A stretch of DNA of 64,000 bases, from positions 1 to 64,000 of the forward strand of contig NZ_AWFI01000021.1 of NCBI RefSeq assembly GCF_000682775.1, in the 5' to 3' direction. The DNA is from Hyphomonas sp. L-53-1-40 (GTDB lineage Bacteria; Pseudomonadota; Alphaproteobacteria; Caulobacterales; Hyphomonadaceae). Positions 59,030 through 64,000 of the stretch are shown here, piece after piece (positions within the stretch are counted from its first letter, which is position 1; each line of letters begins with the position of its first letter). The notes under the pieces were generated by a model. That model was not told the origin of the DNA. It did no database searches and saw nothing but the letters and a program-made list of their open reading frames with translations. Position numbers and translations under genes: made by a program.

Positions 59030-61306
59030 ATGACAACTAAACGGCCGAGCTTCACAGACCAGGAAGCCCTCGATTTTCACTCGCAGCCACACGCCGGCAA
59101 AATCTCCATGGCGCCGACCAAGCCTATGGGTACGCAGCGTGACCTGTCATTGGCCTATAGTCCGGGCGTTGCGGTACCCGTGCTTGCCATCGCGGAAGAC
59201 GAGGACCGGGCTTACGATTATACCGCCAAGGGCAATCTGGTCGCGGTCATTTCCAACGGTACTGCCATCCTCGGCCTCGGCAATCTTGGGCCAATGGCGT
59301 CCAAGCCGGTGATGGAAGGCAAGTCCGTCCTGTTCAAGCGGTTTGCCGATATCGACAGTTTCGACGTCGAGGTCAGCACGACAGATGTCGAAGAATTCAT
59401 CATGACGGTCCGGAACATCGGTTCCACGTGGGGCGGCATCAATTTGGAAGACATCTCTTCTCCGGATTGTTTCATCATCGAGAGCCGTCTGCGCGAAGAC
59501 CTCGATATTCCGGTGTTTCATGACGACCAGCACGGCACGGCGATCATCGCGGCGGCTGGTCTTATCAATGCCTGCCACATTACTGGTCGGGAACTGAAAG
59601 ATCTGAAAGTCGCCGTTTCCGGGGCAGGGGCCGCCGGTCTCTCTTGTGCAGGACTGATTCGTCATCTCGGCGTGAAGCCTGAGAATATCCTGATGTGTGA
59701 CTCCAGCGGTGTGGTTTATGAGGGCCGCACCGAGAAGATGGACCAGTTCAAGTCCGCCTTTGCCGTCAAAACCACCAAGCGTACGCTTGCAGAAGCAATT
59801 GAAGGCGCTGACGTGCTGTTGGGCCTGTCCGCGAAAGGCGCTGTTTCGAAAGAGATGGTCAAGTCGATGGCCAAGGATCCGATCATCTTCGCTATGGCCA
59901 ATCCCGATCCTGAAATCACGCCGGAAGACATCAAGTCGGTTCGTGATGACGCGATCATTGCCACCGGCCGGTCGGATTATCCCAATCAGGTCAATAATGT
60001 TCTAGGTTTCCCGTACATCTTCCGCGGCGCGCTGGACGTGCGTGCGCGGGGCATCAATGAAGAGATGAAGGTTGCAGCTGCTCGGGCAATCGCTGAGCTG
60101 GCGCGCGAAGACGTGCCGGATGAAGTGGCGGCTGCATATCATGGCGCACGCCCAAGCTTCGGGCGTGAATACATTATTCCAACCCCGTTTGATCCGCGCC
60201 TGATCAGCTTCATTCCACCTTTCGTGGCGCAGGCGGCCATGGATACCGGCGTGGCTCGCAAACCGATTGATGACATGGAAGCCTACCGGCATTCGCTGGC
60301 CCGCCGCGCGGATCCGTCTGCCTCCTTTATTCAGGGGGTTCAGGCCCGCTGTAAGGAGTTGCAGCGCCGCATCGTGTTTGCTGAGGGCGAAGAGCCCGCC
60401 GTTGTTCGCGCCGCGTTCAGCTTCAAGAACCAGGGGCTTGGTCATCCGATCCTGATTGGTCGCGAGGCTCAGGTCGAGCGCGCCATGGAACAAATGGGCA
60501 TCCAGCCCGGTACGCTTGAGATTCTCAATGCGCGTCTATCTGACAACAATCCGGTCTACACGGACATGCTGTATGCTCGCCTTCAGCGCGACGGTTATTT
60601 GAAACGAGATGCCCAGCGTCTCGTGAACCAGGACCGCAATGTCTTCGGCTGTTGCATGCTGAAGAATGGCGATGCTGATGGCATGGTCACGGGTGTGACC
60701 CGTAACTATGACGTTGCCTTGAACGACTCGCTACTCGTGCTCGATCCGATACCGGGGCAGGCCATAATTGGCATGTCGATGGTGATTAACCGGGGGCGGA
60801 CGGTCTTCATCGCAGACACTAGCGTCACCGAGCTGCCGCAGGGCGAGGACCTTGCCAATATCGCCATAGAGGCCGCCCGAGGCGTCCGCTCACTTGGCTT
60901 CTCGCCGCGCGTGGCATTCCTGTCCTATTCGACCTTCGGCAACCCGATGGGCGAGCGCGGCGAAAAGGTGCGCGATGCCGTCGCCATCCTGGATGGCATG
61001 AAGGATATCGACTTCGAATATGAAGGTGACATGAGCGCGGATGTTGCGTTGAACACCAGCCACAAGCTGCTCTACCCATTCTCGCGCCTGACTGGACCGG
61101 CAAATGTGTTGGTCATGCCAGCCATTCACGCCGCATCTATCTCGACCAAGCTTCTGGAATCGATGAGCCGCGCCACGGTGATTGGGCCAATGCTGCTGGG
61201 TCTAGAAAAGCCGGTACAGATTGCCTCGCTCGGCGCAACGGTCGGTGACATTGTGAACCTCGCAACGATTGCGGCCTTTGATGTGGATCACGTGCACGGC
61301 GGCTAA
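59030..61306 (+). CDS. maeB: NADP-dependent malic enzyme with phosphotransacetylase-like domain
   Basis: A 758-residue bifunctional-looking MaeB. Residues 1-420 form the malic enzyme: LAYSPGVAVPVLAI, TVRNIGSTWGGINLEDISSPDCFIIE, VFHDDQHGTAIIAAAGLINA, the NADP motif VAVSGAGAAGLSCAGL and VLGFPYIFRGALDVRA. From about 435 a PTA-like domain follows (RRIVFAEGEEPAVVRAA...), which in MaeB proteins is regulatory, sensing acetyl-CoA. It converts malate to pyruvate, CO2 and NADPH. ATG at 59030 is preferred to the TTG at 59006. Confidence 0.96.
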   Translation: MTTKRPSFTDQEALDFHSQPHAGKISMAPTKPMGTQRDLSLAYSPGVAVPVLAIAEDEDRAYDYTAKGNLVAVISNGTAILGLGNLGPMASKPVMEGKSVLFKRFADIDSFDVEVSTTDVEEFIMTVRNIGSTWGGINLEDISSPDCFIIESRLREDLDIPVFHDDQHGTAIIAAAGLINACHITGRELKDLKVAVSGAGAAGLSCAGLIRHLGVKPENILMCDSSGVVYEGRTEKMDQFKSAFAVKTTKRTLAEAIEGADVLLGLSAKGAVSKEMVKSMAKDPIIFAMANPDPEITPEDIKSVRDDAIIATGRSDYPNQVNNVLGFPYIFRGALDVRARGINEEMKVAAARAIAELAREDVPDEVAAAYHGARPSFGREYIIPTPFDPRLISFIPPFVAQAAMDTGVARKPIDDMEAYRHSLARRADPSASFIQGVQARCKELQRRIVFAEGEEPAVVRAAFSFKNQGLGHPILIGREAQVERAMEQMGIQPGTLEILNARLSDNNPVYTDMLYARLQRDGYLKRDAQRLVNQDRNVFGCCMLKNGDADGMVTGVTRNYDVALNDSLLVLDPIPGQAIIGMSMVINRGRTVFIADTSVTELPQGEDLANIAIEAARGVRSLGFSPRVAFLSYSTFGNPMGERGEKVRDAVAILDGMKDIDFEYEGDMSADVALNTSHKLLYPFSRLTGPANVLVMPAIHAASISTKLLESMSRATVIGPMLLGLEKPVQIASLGATVGDIVNLATIAAFDVDHVHGG

Positions 61307-61406
61307 CGTCATCGTCACGAAATTCCCCAGCGTCAGGACTCGCAGGCGGCGAGTGGCTCACCTATAGTCATATCAAGCATATGGACCACAGGGAGGCCCG
61401 AACGGC

Positions 61407-62837
61407 ATGAAGGAATACAAGCAGTTCTATATCGACGGTGCATGGGTTGATCCCGTTGAGCCGCGCACGTTGGAAATCGAGAACCCGGCCACTGAAGAAA
61501 ACTTCGCGGTCATTTCGATTGGTTCCAAGGCCGATGTCGATAAGGCCGTTGCCGCAGCTCGGAAGGCCTTCCCGGCATTTTCGCAGACCAGCGTGGAATA
61601 CCGCGCCGAGCTGCTCGAAAAGATCGCTGCAGGCATTCAGGCGCGTATGCCGGAAATGGCAGAAGCGATCTCTAACGAGATGGGCGCGCCGATGTGGCTT
61701 GCCAATGCGGCGCAAGTGCCTGCCGGTATGGGGCATTTTGCGACCACCGCAGCCATTCTGCGTGACTATCAGTTCGAGGAGCTGAAGGGTACGACGCTGC
61801 TTCGCAAGGAGCCAATCGGCGTTTGCGGATTCATCACGCCTTGGAACTGGCCGCTGAACCAGATCGCCTGCAAGGTTGCTCCGGCAATTGCTGCAGGGTG
61901 CACCATGGTGCTCAAGCCGTCCGAAATCGCGCCGCTCGACGCGATGATCCTGACGGAGATCATGCACGAGGCCGGTGTGCCGAAGGGCGTATTCAACCTC
62001 GTCAATGGAGATGGTCCGGGTGTCGGTTCGGCGCTGTCCTCACACCCTGACGTCGACATGATGAGCTTCACCGGCTCCACACGCGCAGGTGTGCTTGTGG
62101 CTCAGGCGGCTGCGCCGACCGTAAAGCGCGTCGCACAGGAACTCGGCGGCAAGAGCCCGAATATTATCCTGCCATCCGCAGACCTCGAGAAGGCTGTCGG
62201 TGGCGGCGTTATGCAGATGATGACGAATACGGGTCAGTCCTGTAACGCGCCATCGCGCATGTTTGTCCAGAAGGACCAGCAGGACCAGGCGATTGCCATC
62301 GCGAAGGCAGCGGCTGAATCGGTGAAAGTGATGATGCCAGGTGAAGCCTCACCGGGCGCTATCGGTCCGATTTCAAATGGCAACCAGTACCAGAAGGTTC
62401 AGGATCTGATCGAGACTGGCATCAAGGAAGGCGCGACTTTGGTTGCAGGTGGTCCGGGGCGTCCGGAAGGCTTCAACAAGGGCTATTTCGCGCGTCCAAC
62501 CGTGTTTGCGAATGTCACCAATGACATGACCATTGCGCGTGAGGAAATCTTCGGGCCAGTGCTCGTCATGATCCCATATGAGGATGTGGATGATGCTGTC
62601 GAAATGGCCAATGACACAGTCTATGGCCTGGCAGGCTATGTGCAGGGCGCTGAAGATGAAGCCCGCAAAGTGGCCAACCGCATCCGTGCCGGTCAGATTC
62701 AGGTCAATGGTGCGCGGCCAGACTTCACTGCACCATTCGGTGGCTACGGCCAATCCGGCAACGGCCGGGAATGGGGCGAGCATGGCTTTGAGGAGTTTCT
62801 CGAAGTCAAGGCAGTCATGGGCTACAAGGCCGCCTAG
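61407..62837 (+). CDS. Aldehyde dehydrogenase family protein
   Basis: A 476-residue NAD(P)+-dependent aldehyde dehydrogenase. GFITPWNWPLNQIACKVAPAIAAGCTMVLKPSE binds the cofactor; the general-base Glu is in AQELGGKSPNIIL and the catalytic Cys in TNTGQSCNAPSRMFV; the C-terminal ARPDFTAPFGGYGQSGNGREWGEHGFEEFLEVKAV is standard. Substrate unknown. AGGGAGG precedes the ATG; a UUCG-loop terminator follows. Confidence 0.95.
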   Translation: MKEYKQFYIDGAWVDPVEPRTLEIENPATEENFAVISIGSKADVDKAVAAARKAFPAFSQTSVEYRAELLEKIAAGIQARMPEMAEAISNEMGAPMWLANAAQVPAGMGHFATTAAILRDYQFEELKGTTLLRKEPIGVCGFITPWNWPLNQIACKVAPAIAAGCTMVLKPSEIAPLDAMILTEIMHEAGVPKGVFNLVNGDGPGVGSALSSHPDVDMMSFTGSTRAGVLVAQAAAPTVKRVAQELGGKSPNIILPSADLEKAVGGGVMQMMTNTGQSCNAPSRMFVQKDQQDQAIAIAKAAAESVKVMMPGEASPGAIGPISNGNQYQKVQDLIETGIKEGATLVAGGPGRPEGFNKGYFARPTVFANVTNDMTIAREEIFGPVLVMIPYEDVDDAVEMANDTVYGLAGYVQGAEDEARKVANRIRAGQIQVNGARPDFTAPFGGYGQSGNGREWGEHGFEEFLEVKAVMGYKAA

Positions 62838-62863
62838 TCTGTTTCACGGCTGAAAATATTATG

Positions 62864-62888
62864 GGGCGGCCTTCGGGTCGCCCTTTTT
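62864..62888 (+). terminator. Rho-independent terminator of the aldehyde dehydrogenase gene
   Basis: GGGCGGCC (62864-62871), loop TTCG, GGTCGCCC (62876-62883) with one G-T pair, then five T (62884-62888). It is a UUCG tetraloop terminator, 27 bp after the stop. Confidence 0.92.
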
Positions 62889-62898
62889 GTTTGCCTGA

Positions 62899-62912
62899 TT
62901 GACATCGATCAG
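62899..62912. promoter_or_regulatory. Candidate FNR/FixK-type box
   Basis: TTGAC-ATCG-ATCAG is close to the FNR/FixK consensus TTGAT-N4-ATCAA (eight of ten half-site bases). It lies about 93 bp before the CC0125-type lipoprotein gene, followed at 62923-62940 by a second inverted repeat, GAATTG-N6-CAATTC. One match in a long window could be chance. Confidence 0.3.
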
Positions 62913-63004
62913 GCGGCTCTCTGAATTGTGAAGCCAATTCAACTAGTGTTCAGCTAACTTCCCCCATACATTACAGGAAACATCGCTTTGGAGGGTGATA
63001 TTCC

Positions 63005-63577
63005 ATGCCCAAATTCAAGCTTACAGGTGCAATCGCTGCCTTGGCCGTGCTCGGCGCCTGCGCGACCGCAACGCCATATCAGGCCGCTCTGGATGGCGAT
63101 CGCGGCTATTCGGAAATGAAGATCGAGGACAATCGGTTCCAGGTCGAGTTTTCCGGAAACTCCCTGACAGATCGAAAGACCGTAGAGACCTATTTGCTCT
63201 ACCGGGCTGCGGAGCTGACCCGACTGAACGGGTATGACCACTTCCGGGTCGTACGCCGCGACACAGATTCTGAAAGCCGGCTTGTGCCGGTTGGCGGAGG
63301 CTCGCCTTATTACGACCATTTCCACCTGAATTACAGATACTTCGGCCCTTATGCGGCCTATTATCATGACCCATTCCGTCGGTCTCGCTATTCTGCGTTT
63401 GGACCTTATGACGCTTATTGGGGCGGCCCACGGGAATACCGTGAGCGGACGAGCTATGTCGCGTCTGCAGAAATCCTGATGGGTAAGGGCGAAAAGCCCG
63501 CCGATGCCGCCTATTTTGATGCAGAGCAAGTTGTCTTCAACCTCAGCCCAAACATCATGAGACCGGAGCTGAAATAG
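63005..63577 (+). CDS. CC0125/CC1285 family lipoprotein
   Basis: A 190-residue lipoprotein: MPKFKLTGAIAALAVLGAC with Cys19, then CATATPYQAALDGDRGYSEMKIEDNRFQVEFSGNSLTDRKTVETYLLYRAAELTRLNGYDHF, the family signature known from Caulobacter CC0125/CC1285. The central part is rich in Tyr (YYDHFHLNYRYFGPYAAYYHDPF). Function unknown; envelope located. GGAGGGTGATATTCC precedes the ATG and a strong terminator follows. Confidence 0.9.
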   Translation: MPKFKLTGAIAALAVLGACATATPYQAALDGDRGYSEMKIEDNRFQVEFSGNSLTDRKTVETYLLYRAAELTRLNGYDHFRVVRRDTDSESRLVPVGGGSPYYDHFHLNYRYFGPYAAYYHDPFRRSRYSAFGPYDAYWGGPREYRERTSYVASAEILMGKGEKPADAAYFDAEQVVFNLSPNIMRPELK

Positions 63578-63602
63578 TCCTCGACCCGCGAATTCGCATT
63601 GC

Positions 63603-63629
63603 AGCCCCGCCATTTGGCGGGGCTTTTTT
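63603..63629 (+). terminator. Rho-independent terminator
   Basis: AGCCCCGCCA (63603-63612) and TGGCGGGGCT (63615-63624) form a perfect 10-bp stem with a TT loop core, followed by TTTTTT. It ends the CC0125-type lipoprotein transcript. Confidence 0.95.
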
Positions 63630-63707
63630 CTGGTCTGGACACTGGCCATTCCTTTGAAGGAGGCCCAGATAGGGCCCTTGAGAATCTCAAGAAAGCCTGT
63701 CGAACCC

Positions 63708-64000
63708 ATGCCGGACTCCGAAATGCCCGCTCCTGAGCCGCGCACCTTGCAAGGTGCCCATGGTCGACCTGTGCCGGGGCGCACGGAGATGGTCGTCATG
63801 GTTGCGGCGCTGATGGCGCTTAACGCGCTCGCTATCGACATCATGCTGCCTGCACTGGGTGAGATCGCGGATTCGATCGGTCTGACAGGCGCCTCCCCGG
63901 AGGACGCCAATCGTCAGCAGATGATCGTGTTTTCCTATGTATTGGGCTTCGGCGCACCCCAACTCGTTTGGGGGCCGATTTCCGACCGGTTCGGTCGGCG
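63708..64000 (+). CDS. MFS transporter, Bcr/CflA type (partial, cut by window end)
   Basis: Open to the window edge. From ATG 63708 it reads MPDSEMPAPEPRTLQG, a polar N-terminus, then a first helix MVVMVAALMALNALAIDIMLPALGEIADSIGL typical of Bcr/CflA drug exporters (the IDIMLPALxxIA pattern), a second helix MIVFSYVLGFGAPQLVWGPISDRFGRR carrying the MFS loop motif GPxSDRFGRR. About 98 residues are visible of an expected 400. Confidence 0.88.
   Translation, partial: MPDSEMPAPEPRTLQGAHGRPVPGRTEMVVMVAALMALNALAIDIMLPALGEIADSIGLTGASPEDANRQQMIVFSYVLGFGAPQLVWGPISDRFGR

Overview
The window is high-GC DNA from an alphaproteobacterium, most likely a Hyphomonadaceae or Caulobacterales-type marine or freshwater bacterium. 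The evidence is a lipoprotein of the CC0125/CC1285 family, an alphaproteobacterial LexA box (GTTC-N7-GTTC), paired GANTC (CcrM) sites in promoters, an AccD whose zinc ribbon has decayed as in other alphaproteobacteria, and gene orders such as mutM/ubiE-ubiB-coaBC, rsfS-rlmH, rpmH-rnpA-yidC-engB-argB and trpF..trpB..trpA-accD-folC. It is chromosomal and mostly housekeeping. No prophage, CRISPR array, rRNA or intact IS element is visible.

Region 1-2.08 kb is the only clearly accessory stretch. It holds palindromic repeats (two CCTGC/GCAGG hairpins), a GNAT acetyltransferase, a GIY-YIG endonuclease gene bracketed by perfect 13-bp inverted repeats, a REPIN-like doublet of the same repeat, a duplicated remnant of the GNAT gene 5' end, and an AT-rich gene for a surface-adhesin-E-like secreted protein. 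It looks like a repeat-driven insertion zone and contains the most novel candidate system in the window.

Region 2.08-14.9 kb: argG, a 601-residue membrane/coiled-coil protein, DUF4112, DUF952 with pyrD, a MATE transporter, a PAP2 phosphatase, DUF937, a dicarboxylate/glutamate symporter, the helicase hrpB, an OmpA-like protein and an uncharacterised protein behind an operator-like palindrome. Region 14.9-22.2 kb: an RluA-type pseudouridine synthase, an entericidin-sized lipoprotein, then a leftward operon DUF547 > TVP38 > MerA-like flavoprotein > histidine kinase, and a serine hydrolase.

Region 22.4-30.1 kb: rpmH-rnpA-yidC-engB-GNAT-argB-DUF1036-pyrimidine nucleotidase-dapD. These cover ribosome and RNase P, membrane insertion, arginine and lysine biosynthesis. 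dapD carries an apparent 17-nt deletion that throws its conserved C-terminus out of frame. Region 30-37 kb: alcohol dehydrogenase, alkaline phosphatase, EamA permease, gluQRS, an anchored helical protein, msrA and tRNA-Ser(GGA).

Region 37-47.7 kb: SH3 and DUF11 secreted proteins, the trp cluster interleaved with a SnoaL-like gene behind a LexA box, a VOC protein and cutA, then accD-folC, coaBC and ubiB. Region 47.7-64 kb: ubiE, mutM, an XRE regulator, gshB, a BON lipoprotein, rsfS-rlmH, an orphan TAXI receptor, a flavin monooxygenase, mutS, maeB, an aldehyde dehydrogenase, the CC0125-type lipoprotein, and a Bcr/CflA-type MFS transporter cut by the window end.
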